Part shown: positions 35,821-44,344 of the stretch, piece by piece
Position numbering within the stretch: the stretch's first letter is position 1
Layout of the letters: each line of letters starts with the position of its first letter
Assembly: GCF_033542235.1 (NCBI RefSeq)
Contig: NZ_JAWRCU010000008.1
Coordinates: 186,001-250,000 of the forward strand
DNA: 64,000 nt
From: JAWRCU01 sp033542235
GTDB taxonomy: Bacteria > Pseudomonadota > Alphaproteobacteria > Rhizobiales > Rhizobiaceae
Reading direction: 5' to 3'
Program-made: the position numbers and the translations under genes
The notes under the pieces: generated by a model
Database searches by the model: none
The model's input: only the letters and a program-made list of their open reading frames with translations
Told to the model about the DNA's origin: nothing

Positions 35821-37950
35821 GTGGCACGATCATCGGAGACGTTCTGGCACATGATGCAGCCATGGATCATTGATGCCCGCGACCTCGACATCAATCAACC
35901 GGTCGAGCGCGACCAGATTCTCAGCACGCCCGCCATCGAGGACTTTCTCGATTTCGACAACAAGAACAAGACGATCGTCGCGGCGCCCAAAGGCTACGGC
36001 AAGACCCTGCTGATCAAGTACAAGCGGCACAGCTACGAGGACCGCGGGTATCTGCTAATCCCGCAGAACGCCATGGTCGATGTCGGCCCGGGGACTGCTC
36101 CTTCGCTCTCCCGCGATCAGGTCGCCTACATGCTCGATGAGCAGGACTTCTGGGCGACCGTCTGGGAGGTCTCGATAGCGCTGTCGGTCATCAAGCACCA
36201 TCGGCCCCAGTTGTCAGGGCCCGATGCATTGCCAAGTCCCGAGAGCGATGCGCTGAGCAACATCGTCACTGATGCAAGGCTGCTGACGCCGTTCCAGATA
36301 TTCGCACAGTTGCTGCATCTGACGCCGAACGGATTTTTCGCCGCCAAGCGCTTCCTCCAATCGGCGCTCTTGCCGGCCTACGGTCAGATCCACCGTCCAA
36401 CCGCGATCTTCATCGACAATATCGACGAGTTCTTCGTTCACCACATCGCCAGCCGCGATAGCCGGTCGGCTTATCATGGGGTGCTCGAGCCGTCCTATTG
36501 GTATCACGCCCAGCTTGGGCTGGTATCGGCCATCTACCTGCTCCGCGCGCAAAACCCTCACGTCAAGGTCTATGCCGCGATCCGCATCGAGGCATTGAAT
36601 GCGCTGAGGGACCGGGTGCCGAACGCGGTCAACCTGCTCTCGCAAACCTCCGTGATTCACTATGATCGGGACGCCCTGACCGCCATTTTCCGGCGCAACA
36701 TCGAACTCGAGCGGACCCGCAATCTGGCCATGCCGGACGCCAAGGAGCCGTTCGAGCGGTTCCTCGGCCCCACCTCGCGGGCGCTGCGCCATCACTTCAC
36801 CGGCGTCATCGAGCCGGTCGAGGATTTTCTCTGGCGCCACACGCTGGGCCGACCGCGCGATCTCATGCTGATTGGAGAGCGCCTCGCCCAGCGACCAGCG
36901 AGCCAGCGCCATCCCGACCAGGTGCGGCGCACCGTGCTCGACGCCGCGCGGGAGATCTGCCGCCTCTACATCGCCGAGATCGCCCCGCACCTGGTCTGGT
37001 TCGACGAGAGCTTGCTGTTCCCGCTGATCCGCTGGAACGTCCTGCCGCTCGAGAGGCTCGCCGCGATCTCGGAGGAATATAATCGGCGGGCGCTGGGTCA
37101 TGTGCCGCCGCTGGATGCCGAAGGATATGTGCACGTTTTCTGGGATCTCTACCGAGCCGGCTTGCTCGGCCATGTCGCTCGCGACGAGCGCGACGGGCGG
37201 CCTCGGCAGATCTTCCCGACCATCGCTGTCGACGGCCACCTGACGTTCAAGACGCGCGACGTTCTGCCGCCTGGCGCCACCTATTTGGTGCATCCGGTGC
37301 TCGCCAGCCACCTTCAGCAGGTGAGCCCGGATTTCGTGAGCAACATGGATACGCGCAACCTGATAGCACCCGGCGCCGCTTGGCGCGACGATGACGGCAT
37401 GCGCTTCGTGGCCCAGGGCGACATCCGTGGCTATTCGCAGTTGATGGCCGACCCCGGCGCCGCCCAGGCGTTCTCTGTATTCTTTCGGCGGCTGGTGGAG
37501 GACGCTTGCATCCATGTGCAGTTCGCGAGCGTGGCCCGCGGCGATGACGTTCTGATCGTCGACCACAGCGCGCACCACGTCATCCGCGCTCTGCGCAGCA
37601 TCGTTGCAAGCTTGCGCAACTCGCACTTCCCTCAATGCGAGCTGCGGTTCGGGCTGGATTGGGGCCAAGTCGGCTCCGTGCCCGATGCCGCAGGCCATCC
37701 GATCCCCAGCACCGGAGTTCCCCTCCGTCGCGCCGCACGCCTCGAGGCCCTGGCGAGACCGGGCTCCGTGCTGATGACCGATATCGCGAGCCGGGCGCTC
37801 TCCGAGTCCGGTGAGAGCTTCGAGATCAGCGAGGTTACCTCGTCCTGGCCTGGAGGCCCCCGGCGACGTGCACGTGGCTGGGACGTCGGCAAGCGGCCCG
37901 GGAGCGAAAAGGATCTCGTTCTGCAGCAGCTATTCACGCTGGAGCTGTAG
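35821..37950 (+). CDS. P-loop NTPase fused to a class III nucleotide-cyclase-like domain
   Basis: A 709-residue protein from GTG 35821; ATG 35851 is an alternative. The N-terminal part is a P-loop NTPase: Walker A AAPKGYGKT near residue 55, Walker B TAIFIDNIDEFF near residue 197, resembling the Sll1717-type/STAND-like ATPases. The C-terminal part (about 527-690) matches class III adenylate/guanylate cyclases: FVAQGDIRGYSQLM with the first metal Asp at 534, ARGDDVLIV with the second at 575, LRFGLDWGQVG, and AARLEALARPG with the conserved Arg at 640. The usual Asn four residues before that Arg is replaced by Arg636, so activity may be altered or lost. The gene sits alone between radC and a convergent ABC exporter. 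Function is unknown; a signal-producing or nucleotide-sensing switch protein is a fair guess. Confidence 0.75.
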   Translation: MARSSETFWHMMQPWIIDARDLDINQPVERDQILSTPAIEDFLDFDNKNKTIVAAPKGYGKTLLIKYKRHSYEDRGYLLIPQNAMVDVGPGTAPSLSRDQVAYMLDEQDFWATVWEVSIALSVIKHHRPQLSGPDALPSPESDALSNIVTDARLLTPFQIFAQLLHLTPNGFFAAKRFLQSALLPAYGQIHRPTAIFIDNIDEFFVHHIASRDSRSAYHGVLEPSYWYHAQLGLVSAIYLLRAQNPHVKVYAAIRIEALNALRDRVPNAVNLLSQTSVIHYDRDALTAIFRRNIELERTRNLAMPDAKEPFERFLGPTSRALRHHFTGVIEPVEDFLWRHTLGRPRDLMLIGERLAQRPASQRHPDQVRRTVLDAAREICRLYIAEIAPHLVWFDESLLFPLIRWNVLPLERLAAISEEYNRRALGHVPPLDAEGYVHVFWDLYRAGLLGHVARDERDGRPRQIFPTIAVDGHLTFKTRDVLPPGATYLVHPVLASHLQQVSPDFVSNMDTRNLIAPGAAWRDDDGMRFVAQGDIRGYSQLMADPGAAQAFSVFFRRLVEDACIHVQFASVARGDDVLIVDHSAHHVIRALRSIVASLRNSHFPQCELRFGLDWGQVGSVPDAAGHPIPSTGVPLRRAARLEALARPGSVLMTDIASRALSESGESFEISEVTSSWPGGPRRRARGWDVGKRPGSEKDLVLQQLFTLEL

Positions 37951-38010
37951 CGCGCCCGGCGCGCGCCCGCCTATCATCGAAGGTGGGCCGGCGATCCCGG
38001 ACGAGCTGGG

Positions 38011-39888
38011 CTACAGCGCCGGTGCCGGCATGTCGGAATAGACCGTCGCATCGAATCGCGTCGACGGGTCGATATCATTGGGGATGAGGCCCCTGCTCTG
38101 CCGTTTGACCAGCGACGCGTAGTAGCCCCCCTGCCGCACCAGTTCGCGGTGATTGCCGGTCTCAGCGATGCGGCCGTCCTGCAGCACGATGATGCGGTCG
38201 GCATTGACGACGGTGGACAGCCGATGGGCGATCACGAATGTGGTGCGCCCCTTCAGCATCGTCTCGATCGCCATCTGGACCGCCTCCTCCGATTCGGCAT
38301 CGAGCGCCGACGTCGCCTCGTCCAGTACGAGGATCGGCGGATCCTTCAGGAGTGCGCGAGCGATCGTGATGCGCTGGCGTTCCCCGACGGACAGGAAGCT
38401 ACCGCGCTCTCCCACCAGGGTGTCATAGCCGTCCGGCAGCCGTTCGATAAAGTCATGCGCACAGGCGGCCTTCGCGGCCTCCAGGATTTCCGTATGGCTG
38501 GCCTCGGGATGTCCGTAAGCGATATTGGCCCGGACAGTGTCGTTGAAGAGCAGCGGGTCCTGCAGCACGACCCCGATATTGCGCCTGAGCGAGCTTTGCT
38601 TGACCGTGCGAATGTCGCGGCCGTCGATCAGGATTCTGCCGTGCTGCGGGTCGTAGAACCGCATCAGCAGCGCCATCAGGGTCGTTTTTCCGGAGCCGCT
38701 CGGACCGACGACCGCAAGCGTCTGTCCCCGCGCCACCCGGAACGAAACGCCGTCGATGAGGGGCCGCCCGTCCTGCTCGTACCGAAAATGAACATTCTCG
38801 AACCGGACGTCGCCCTGGATCCCGGAAATGTCGGTGGCGTTAGGCGAGTCGCCGAGCTTTTCCTGGAAATCGAGGATACCGAAGATCTCATCGAGCGAAA
38901 CGGCCGCTTTTCGGAGGCTGGAATAGATGCCGCTCAGGCCCTGGACCGGGCCGAAAAGGCCGCCGACATAACCCAAGAAGGCAACCACGGTTCCGATCGT
39001 CACCTCGCCCTCCAGGGCAAGATAGGCGCCGAAGCCGATCGCCCATAGCCGGGCAATGGTCACGGCCAGGTTGCTTGCCACCCCATAGCCCGAATCAACC
39101 GCAACGCCGCGGATCACGGTCCGATTTGCAGCGGACACATCGGCCAGAAAGCGCGCTTTCTCCGCCTGCTCCATGGCAAAGCTGCGCACCACGACAATGC
39201 CCGAAAGCACCTCGTTGAAGCGCGAGTAGATGCGTGCCCAGCGATCAAGCAACGCTCGCTCCCGGCGCGTCTGCTCGGGACCGGCACGCAAGGCAACCAA
39301 CGCCGGAGCGGGCGCGAAGACGAGAACCACCAGAGCCAGTCGCCAGTCGAGCTGAAACATGATGACGATCGCGATGGCGAGAAACAGGACTGACGGCAGC
39401 ACGTTGAACAGAACGAGGCTGACGGCGTCGGTGAAGCCCTGGATGCTGCGGTCGAGACGGGTCATGATCGCGCCGATGCCCTCGCTGCGCTGCATGCGCA
39501 ACGGCATCTTGTGGAGCTTGCCAATGGTAGCTTCGAGGAGCGCATATTGGAGCCCGATGCGTGTGCGCCAGGTAAGCCAATTGCCGAGCGCGCTCATCGC
39601 CTCGCGCAGCACTGCAAACCCTGCTAGCGCCGCAAGGCCAAGCACCAGAACGCGCCCGCTCTGGCCAATTGCGAGTGCGTCGAATACCGCTTTTATGATC
39701 AGCGGTTCGATCGCGTTGATGGCTGCAACCGTCAGCGTCAGGCCGACGATGATCGCAATCGCGTAGCGCTGCGGAAAGGCGAAACGGACCGCCTGATAGA
39801 GACGCCGTGGCCGCTCTAGCCGCAAGGCTTCCGTCAGGCTGCCATTTGCGGCAGCCTTGTTCCGAGATTTCTTCTGTCTGCGTATCAC
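38011..39888 (-). CDS. ABC exporter, fused membrane and ATPase domains (MsbA-like)
   Basis: A 625-residue half-transporter. The N-terminal six-helix exporter domain spans about residues 35-335. The ATPase domain has Walker A GPSGSGKTT near residue 398, Q-loop VVLQDPLLFND, signature FLSVGERQRI (LSVGE instead of LSGGQ), Walker B ILVLDEATSALD and H-loop IAHRLS. It probably works as a homodimer exporting a lipid, glycan or peptide. It differs from NdvA in its N-terminus. There is no neighbouring partner gene, and it is transcribed convergently to the NTPase-cyclase gene. Confidence 0.88.
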   Translation of the reverse strand: MIRRQKKSRNKAAANGSLTEALRLERPRRLYQAVRFAFPQRYAIAIIVGLTLTVAAINAIEPLIIKAVFDALAIGQSGRVLVLGLAALAGFAVLREAMSALGNWLTWRTRIGLQYALLEATIGKLHKMPLRMQRSEGIGAIMTRLDRSIQGFTDAVSLVLFNVLPSVLFLAIAIVIMFQLDWRLALVVLVFAPAPALVALRAGPEQTRRERALLDRWARIYSRFNEVLSGIVVVRSFAMEQAEKARFLADVSAANRTVIRGVAVDSGYGVASNLAVTIARLWAIGFGAYLALEGEVTIGTVVAFLGYVGGLFGPVQGLSGIYSSLRKAAVSLDEIFGILDFQEKLGDSPNATDISGIQGDVRFENVHFRYEQDGRPLIDGVSFRVARGQTLAVVGPSGSGKTTLMALLMRFYDPQHGRILIDGRDIRTVKQSSLRRNIGVVLQDPLLFNDTVRANIAYGHPEASHTEILEAAKAACAHDFIERLPDGYDTLVGERGSFLSVGERQRITIARALLKDPPILVLDEATSALDAESEEAVQMAIETMLKGRTTFVIAHRLSTVVNADRIIVLQDGRIAETGNHRELVRQGGYYASLVKRQSRGLIPNDIDPSTRFDATVYSDMPAPAL

Positions 39889-39994
39889 CCAGCCGCCAGT
39901 TGTCCCTTGGACACCCTGTTGAGTTGGAACGGGCTTGGCCCTCGAAGGTTTCGGCAGGTTGTCGATTGCGAGGCGTCGGAACAGCCTGCCGATG

Positions 39995-40024
39995 AAATCA
40001 AACGGCCGCCTCGAAGGCGGCCGC
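39995..40024 (-). terminator. Rho-independent terminator of tig
   Basis: Read on the minus strand, CGGCCGCC-TTCGA-GGCGGCCG forms a stem directly followed by TTTGATTT, 27 bases after the trigger factor stop. This is a standard intrinsic terminator. Confidence 0.75.
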
Positions 40025-40050
40025 TGAAGATTGGCAGAGGCGATTGCAAC

Positions 40051-41490
40051 TTACTCGGCTTCGTCCTCGGCAGCCGCCTTCTTCTTTTTCGGCGCAGCCT
40101 TCTTCTTGGGTTCGGCCTTCGCCTCGCCCGAAGCCTTGCCCGGCGCCTCGTCGGCGTCTTCGGCCATCAGCTCATCCTTGGAGACCGACTGATCGGTCAC
40201 CTGCACCGTGGTGAGAAGGTGGTCCACCACCTTCTCCTCGAAAATCGGGGCTCTCAGATTTGCGAGCGCCTGCGGATTGTTGCGGTAGAAGTCGAATATC
40301 TGCTGCTGCTGGGCAGGCGGGGCGCCGCGCACGGAATCGAACAGCGCACGCTGCAACTCATCGTCGCTCACCTGCACGCTGGCCTTCTCGCCGATCTCGG
40401 CGAGCACGAGCCCGAGGCGGACACGCCGCTCGGCAAGCCGCGTATATTCAGCGCGCGCCTCTTCTTCCGTGGTGTCCTCGTCGGCGAAAGTGCGGCCGGC
40501 GGATTGCAGATCCCGGTTCACCTGATTCCAGATATTGTTGAACTCGGCGTCGACCAGCTTGGACGGAGCCTCGAACTTGTAGGTCGCGTCGAGCGCATCG
40601 AGCAGCTCGCGCTTCACCTTCTGGCGTGTCATCTGGCCGTACTGGCTCTCGATCTGCCCCTTCACGATCTCGCGCAGGCGCTCCATCGATTCCAGACCGA
40701 GCTTCTTCGCCGTCTCGTCGTTGAGCTCAAGCTCGCCGGGCTTGGCGACTTCCTTGACCGTTACCTCGAATACCGCTTCCTTGCCGGCGAGATGCGCCGC
40801 CGAATAGTCGGCCGGGAAGGTCACGGTTACGGCCTTCTCGTCACCGGCCTTGACGCCGACGAGCTGATCCTCGAAGCCGGGGATGAACTCCTTCGAACCC
40901 AGCACCAGGGGCTGATCCTTGGCTTCGCCGCCGGCGAAGGCCTCGCCGTCGATCTTGCCGAGGAAATCGATCGTCACGCGGTCGCCATCTTCCGCCTTGC
41001 CGGTCTTCGGTTCGTAGGAGCGGGTCGATTCAACGACCCTCTTCACCTGCTCGTCGATCTCGGATTCGGGAACGTCGTAGACTTTCCGCGTCACCTTGAT
41101 GTCTGAAGTGTCCTTGAGTTCGATCGCCGGTATGACCTCATAGGTGAGCTCAAACTCAAAATCGGCACCGCCGGCCAGAATCTTCTCAGCCTCCTTTTCG
41201 TCCTCGGTCATCTTGACCTCAGGCTGCATGGCCGCCTTCTCGCCGCGCTCGGTGATGATCTCGCGGGTGGAGTTGGTGAGGATCTCGTTGACGACCTCGG
41301 CCATGAAGGACTTGCCGTAGACCTTGCGCAGGTGCTGTACTGGCACCTTGCCGGGCCGGAAGCCGTTGATGCGTACCTTGTCCTTGACGTCGGACAGACG
41401 CTTCATAAGCCTGGCTTCCATGTCGGAAGCCGGAACGGTCACCTTGATTTCGCGCTTCAGACCGGAATTAAGCGTCTCGGTTACCTGCAT
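40051..41490 (-). CDS. tig: Trigger factor (ribosome-associated chaperone, peptidyl-prolyl isomerase)
   Basis: A 479-residue protein starting MQVTETLNSGLKREIKV (an extra ATG lies one codon upstream). The N-terminal ribosome-binding domain contains the signature GFRPGKVPVQHLRKVYG near residues 44-60. The middle FKBP-type domain (EDGDRVTIDFLGKIDG...) and a helical C-terminal arm follow. The last ~60 residues are a low-complexity Lys/Ala/Glu tail (KKKAAPKKKKAAAEDEAE), typical of rhizobial trigger factors. It lies downstream of tRNA-Leu on the same strand and ends at an intrinsic terminator. Confidence 0.95.
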   Translation of the reverse strand: MQVTETLNSGLKREIKVTVPASDMEARLMKRLSDVKDKVRINGFRPGKVPVQHLRKVYGKSFMAEVVNEILTNSTREIITERGEKAAMQPEVKMTEDEKEAEKILAGGADFEFELTYEVIPAIELKDTSDIKVTRKVYDVPESEIDEQVKRVVESTRSYEPKTGKAEDGDRVTIDFLGKIDGEAFAGGEAKDQPLVLGSKEFIPGFEDQLVGVKAGDEKAVTVTFPADYSAAHLAGKEAVFEVTVKEVAKPGELELNDETAKKLGLESMERLREIVKGQIESQYGQMTRQKVKRELLDALDATYKFEAPSKLVDAEFNNIWNQVNRDLQSAGRTFADEDTTEEEARAEYTRLAERRVRLGLVLAEIGEKASVQVSDDELQRALFDSVRGAPPAQQQQIFDFYRNNPQALANLRAPIFEEKVVDHLLTTVQVTDQSVSKDELMAEDADEAPGKASGEAKAEPKKKAAPKKKKAAAEDEAE

Positions 41491-41675
41491 CATTCAACCT
41501 TCTTGTCCACGAATGCCGCCTTGGCCACGGCCCTCGCCGTTCTGCCTTGCCGGGTTCGTCGTGCCGGGGTGGCTTCTGGTGCGACTGACCGGCTAGAATT
41601 CAGCCCACACACTCCTGTTCGCTTCCAGTCCTTCTCGGGTCGCAAACGACCCTTCGAAGGTTCGGCGAAGCAGGG

Positions 41676-41760
41676 TGGTGCGGGTGGAGGGACTTGAACC
41701 CCCACGGCTTGCGCCACAGGAACCTAAATCCTGCGTGTCTACCAGTTCCACCACACCCGC
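41676..41760 (-). tRNA. tRNA-Leu, anticodon UAG
   Basis: The minus strand begins GCGGGTG and ends CACCCGC-A-CCA, so the acceptor stem is perfect and CCA is encoded. The anticodon stem CAGGA/TCCTG encloses the loop TTTAGGT, giving anticodon TAG (UAG). A long variable arm follows, as expected of a class II leucine tRNA, and the T loop is GTTCAAGTC. Total length is 85 bases with CCA. It reads CUA/CUG-type leucine codons. Confidence 0.95.
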
Positions 41761-41793
41761 CTCGGAGGCTGTCAGCCCCCGAAAGCGCGGCGT

Positions 41794-41821
41794 TCTATAT
41801 CATCAGCCCTTGCCCGATCAA
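41794..41821 (-). promoter_or_regulatory. Putative promoter of tRNA-Leu
   Basis: On the minus strand TTGATC (-35) and TATAGA (-10) are separated by 16 bases, ending 34 bases before the tRNA 5' end. Spacing and position suit a housekeeping sigma-factor promoter. Confidence 0.5.
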
Positions 41822-42163
41822 AGGAAATTTGGCCGCAAAGCAGGTCTTTTTTAGGCAGACGCAAGCCGGAAAAGAACAGGGATATCCGCACAACTTCTGG
41901 CAAGCGATCTTCAGCCAGGCAGTCAAACCGTCTTCACGCGACCTCCTTACGCATAGTCATGCCGGCTCACATGAGAAGCGCACGCTAAGCTTCTGACGTC
42001 GCGTCACTTTTGATTCGTGTCATTTGGGTGACCGGCAAGCGATGCTGCAATGCACAAAACGCAATGCTGCCATGCAACATCGGCGCTTCAATTCCGAGCC
42101 GGCCGCGCCTATCTCAGCGGCATACGAACACACGATCGAACGAACGACGAAACGAGTACCGAA
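41822..42163. other. Gene-free region between tRNA-Leu and the DUF1127 gene
   Basis: No gene is supported. The stretch is AT-richer than its surroundings and must hold the promoter of the DUF1127-cuckoo RNA unit. In other alphaproteobacteria such units are driven by RpoH-type sigma factors, but I could not pick out a convincing -35/-10 pair. Confidence 0.4.
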
Positions 42164-42304
42164 ATGAACCTGATCCGTAACTATCGCAACTGGCGCCGCT
42201 ACCGCGAGACGGTCAGCGAGCTGAACAGGCTGTCGAACCGCGAACTCCTCGACCTCGGCATCAGCCGCAGCGACATTCCCGCCGTCGCGCGCAAGGCCAT
42301 CTAA
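42164..42304 (+). CDS. DUF1127 small protein
   Basis: A 46-residue basic protein MNLIRNYRNWRRYRETVSELNRLSNRELLDLGISRSDIP..., the full DUF1127 domain with its Arg/Asn-rich start and the RELxDLGIxRxDI signature. Members of this kind in Rhodobacter (CcaF1) and Agrobacterium bind RNA or tune stress and phosphate responses. The gene is immediately followed by three tandem small-RNA units, the arrangement known for CcsR/cuckoo RNAs. It is probably co-transcribed with them. Confidence 0.85.
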   Translation: MNLIRNYRNWRRYRETVSELNRLSNRELLDLGISRSDIPAVARKAI

Positions 42305-42310
42305 CGGATT

Positions 42311-42455
42311 TCGTCAGGGTTTACCTCCTCCCAAACCCTGGCGGATAAGGCCAGCTTTCTCCTCCTCCCGAACGCTGGCCACCCAAACGGCACCCGCCGG
42401 ACCTCCTCCCCCGGCGGGTGTTGTTTTTGCAGAGCGCAAAACTATCTGATGAATT
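42311..42455 (+). ncRNA. Cuckoo/CcsR-type small RNA unit 1
   Basis: This 145-base unit has three hairpins, each exposing CCTCCTCCC in its loop: 42315-42340 (CAGGGTTT/AAACCCTG), 42349-42380 (GGCCAGC/GCTGGCC) and 42391-42420 (CACCCGCCGG/CCGGCGGGTG). The third hairpin is followed by TTGTTTTT and acts as a terminator. Loops with this anti-Shine-Dalgarno motif define the alphaproteobacterial cuckoo RNA family, found downstream of DUF1127 genes. Unit 1 begins 7 bases after the DUF1127 stop. Confidence 0.8.
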
Positions 42456-42600
42456 TCGTCAGGGCTTACCTCCTCCCAAACCCTGGCGAATAAGGTCAGC
42501 TTCTCCTCCTCCCGAATGCTGGCCACCTAAACGGCACCCGCCGGACCTCCTCCCCCGGCGGGTGTTGTTTTTTCGAGCCTGCTAAGGCATCTGACGAATT
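42456..42600 (+). ncRNA. Cuckoo/CcsR-type small RNA unit 2
   Basis: The second exact-period (145-base) copy, with the same three CCTCCTCCC-loop hairpins and a terminator tail TTGTTTTTT after the third stem. Differences from unit 1 are few (for example AGGGCTTACC in the first stem), and they mostly fall in linkers. One substitution, the T to C in the first stem, makes its pairing slightly weaker. Confidence 0.8.
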
Positions 42601-42720
42601 TCGTCAGGGTTTACCTCCTCCCAAACCCTGACGGATAAGGCCAGCTTTCTCCTCCTCCCGAATGCTGGCCACCTAAACGACACCCGCCGGACCTCCTCCC
42701 CCGGCGGGTGTTGTGCTTTA
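42601..42720 (+). ncRNA. Cuckoo/CcsR-type small RNA unit 3
   Basis: The third copy, starting exactly 145 bases after unit 2. All three CCTCCTCCC-loop hairpins are kept; the last stem is followed by TTGTGCTTTA, a weaker U run than in the first two units. The array ends against an inverted repeat at 42721. Confidence 0.8.
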
Positions 42721-42825
42721 GGGCAGTATGGCAATAGGGCAGTAAGGCAATAGGGAGGAACTTCGGCGGCTTCCTCAATTGTGCCTTGTTCCCTTACTGC
42801 CTTATTGCCCTACTGCCCTATTGCC
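42721..42825. repeat. Inverted repeat built of GGGCAGTA/GGCAATA units
   Basis: A left arm of about 36 bases (42721-42756) made of alternating GGCAGTA and GGCAATA units is matched by an inverted arm at 42789-42825, with about 32 bases between. The transcript would fold into a long hairpin. It lies between the small-RNA array and trmFO and partly overlaps the leader of trmFO. This kind of GGGCAATA/GGGCAGTA repeat is common between genes in rhizobia. Confidence 0.7.
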
Positions 42826-42872
42826 TCACTCCTGATTTGCATTTCGCTCGCCCCAGGATTAATTCCCCGCGC

Positions 42873-44282
42873 ATGAGCGTCAAACCCGTACATATCATCG
42901 GCGGCGGTCTCGCAGGGTCCGAAGCGGCCTGGCAAGCGGCCGAAGCAGGCGTGCCCGTGGTGCTCCACGAAATGCGGCCCGTGCGGGGTACCGAAGCTCA
43001 CAAGACCAGTGGGCTCGCCGAGCTCGTCTGCTCCAACTCCTTCCGTTCCGATGACGCTGAGACCAATGCGGTCGGGCTGCTGCATGCCGAGATGCGGCTG
43101 GCCGGTTCGCTGATCATGAATTCGGGCGACCGGAACCAGGTGCCGGCGGGCGGCGCGCTCGCCGTCGACCGCGACGGCTTTTCGGCCGCAGTGACCGCCC
43201 GCATCGAGGAGCACCCTTTGATCACCGTCATGCGCGAGGAGGTCACCGGCCTTCCGCCCGCGGAATGGGATCAGGTGATCGTCGCCTCGGGTCCCCTCAC
43301 CTCTCCGTCACTCGCCGAAGCGATCGCTGCGAAGACAGGCACGGACGCGCTCGCTTTCTTTGACGCGATCGCGCCGATCGTGCATTTCGACACGATCGAC
43401 ATGGATATCTGCTGGTTCCAGTCGCGCTACGACAAGGTTGGGCCTGGCGGCACAGGCAAGGACTACATCAACTGCCCCATGGATAAGGCCCAATACGAAG
43501 GCTTCGTCCACGCGCTGCTCGAAGCGCCTAAGACCGAATTCAAGGAATGGGAAGGCACGCCCTATTTCGACGGCTGCCTGCCGATCGAGGTGATGGCAGA
43601 ACGCGGCCCCGAGACCTTGCGGCACGGACCGATGAAGCCGATGGGGCTCACCAACGCACACAATCCCTCGGTCAAACCATATGCTGTGGTGCAACTGCGC
43701 CAGGACAACGCTCTCGGCACGCTTTACAACATGGTCGGCTTCCAGACGAAGCTGAAACATGCCGAGCAGGTGCGTATCTTCCGCACGATTCCGGGATTGG
43801 CGAATGCCGAGTTCGCTCGGCTCGGCGGCCTGCACCGCAACACCTACATCAATTCGCCGGTCCTGCTGGATCGGTCCCTGCAATTGAAGGCTCGTCCCGG
43901 GTTGCGCTTCGCCGGCCAGATCACAGGCTGTGAAGGCTATGTGGAGAGCGCCGCGATCGGGTTGCTGGCCGGCCGCTTTGCGGCTGCCGAACGGCTGGGC
44001 CGCTCAGTCGAGCTGCCCCCGGCGACCACCGCCTTCGGCGCGCTGTTGAGCCACATCACCGGCGGCCACATCGTCTCGGACGATGAGCCTGGCAAGCGCT
44101 CCTTCCAGCCGATGAACGTGAACTTCGGCCTCTTCCAGCCGATCGAGGCGCCGAAGACTGCCGGCAAGAGGTTGCGCGGCAAGGAAAAGTCGCTCGCCAA
44201 GAAGCGGGCGATGACGGCGCGTGCGCTGGCGGACTGCCGCGCCTGGCTAGGTATCGCGGCGGCCGCACAGGCGGCCGAATAA
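42873..44282 (+). CDS. trmFO: tRNA (uracil-54-C5)-methyltransferase, folate/FAD-dependent
   Basis: A 469-residue flavoprotein that makes ribothymidine at position 54 of tRNA with methylenetetrahydrofolate as carbon donor. The N-terminal FAD motif is VHIIGGGLAGSEAAWQAAEAG. Family hallmarks CSNSFRSDD, FQSRYDK, YINCPM and GLHRNTYINSP are present, as is GQITGCEGYVESAA in the FAD-closing region. The start is the ATG at 42873. The C-terminal ~25 residues are basic. Confidence 0.95.
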   Translation: MSVKPVHIIGGGLAGSEAAWQAAEAGVPVVLHEMRPVRGTEAHKTSGLAELVCSNSFRSDDAETNAVGLLHAEMRLAGSLIMNSGDRNQVPAGGALAVDRDGFSAAVTARIEEHPLITVMREEVTGLPPAEWDQVIVASGPLTSPSLAEAIAAKTGTDALAFFDAIAPIVHFDTIDMDICWFQSRYDKVGPGGTGKDYINCPMDKAQYEGFVHALLEAPKTEFKEWEGTPYFDGCLPIEVMAERGPETLRHGPMKPMGLTNAHNPSVKPYAVVQLRQDNALGTLYNMVGFQTKLKHAEQVRIFRTIPGLANAEFARLGGLHRNTYINSPVLLDRSLQLKARPGLRFAGQITGCEGYVESAAIGLLAGRFAAAERLGRSVELPPATTAFGALLSHITGGHIVSDDEPGKRSFQPMNVNFGLFQPIEAPKTAGKRLRGKEKSLAKKRAMTARALADCRAWLGIAAAAQAAE

Positions 44283-44344
44283 CAACCAGAGGTTTACCGC
44301 CTGCCCCAGAGGCCATAGTCTGTGCCCCGGCACGGGGGGTACAG

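Noticed and set aside
36214..37698. Minus-strand open frame of 494 codons opposite the NTPase-cyclase gene
   Set aside because: The plus-strand protein has coherent Walker and cyclase motifs; the antisense one has none.
41490..41717. Minus-strand 75-codon frame between trigger factor and tRNA-Leu
   Set aside because: It starts inside the tRNA gene and runs through the trigger-factor leader. No coding signal.
42311..42720. Regular repeats considered as a CRISPR array
   Set aside because: The period is 145 bases with near-identical whole units and no variable spacers; the hairpin and anti-Shine-Dalgarno loops fit small RNAs instead.
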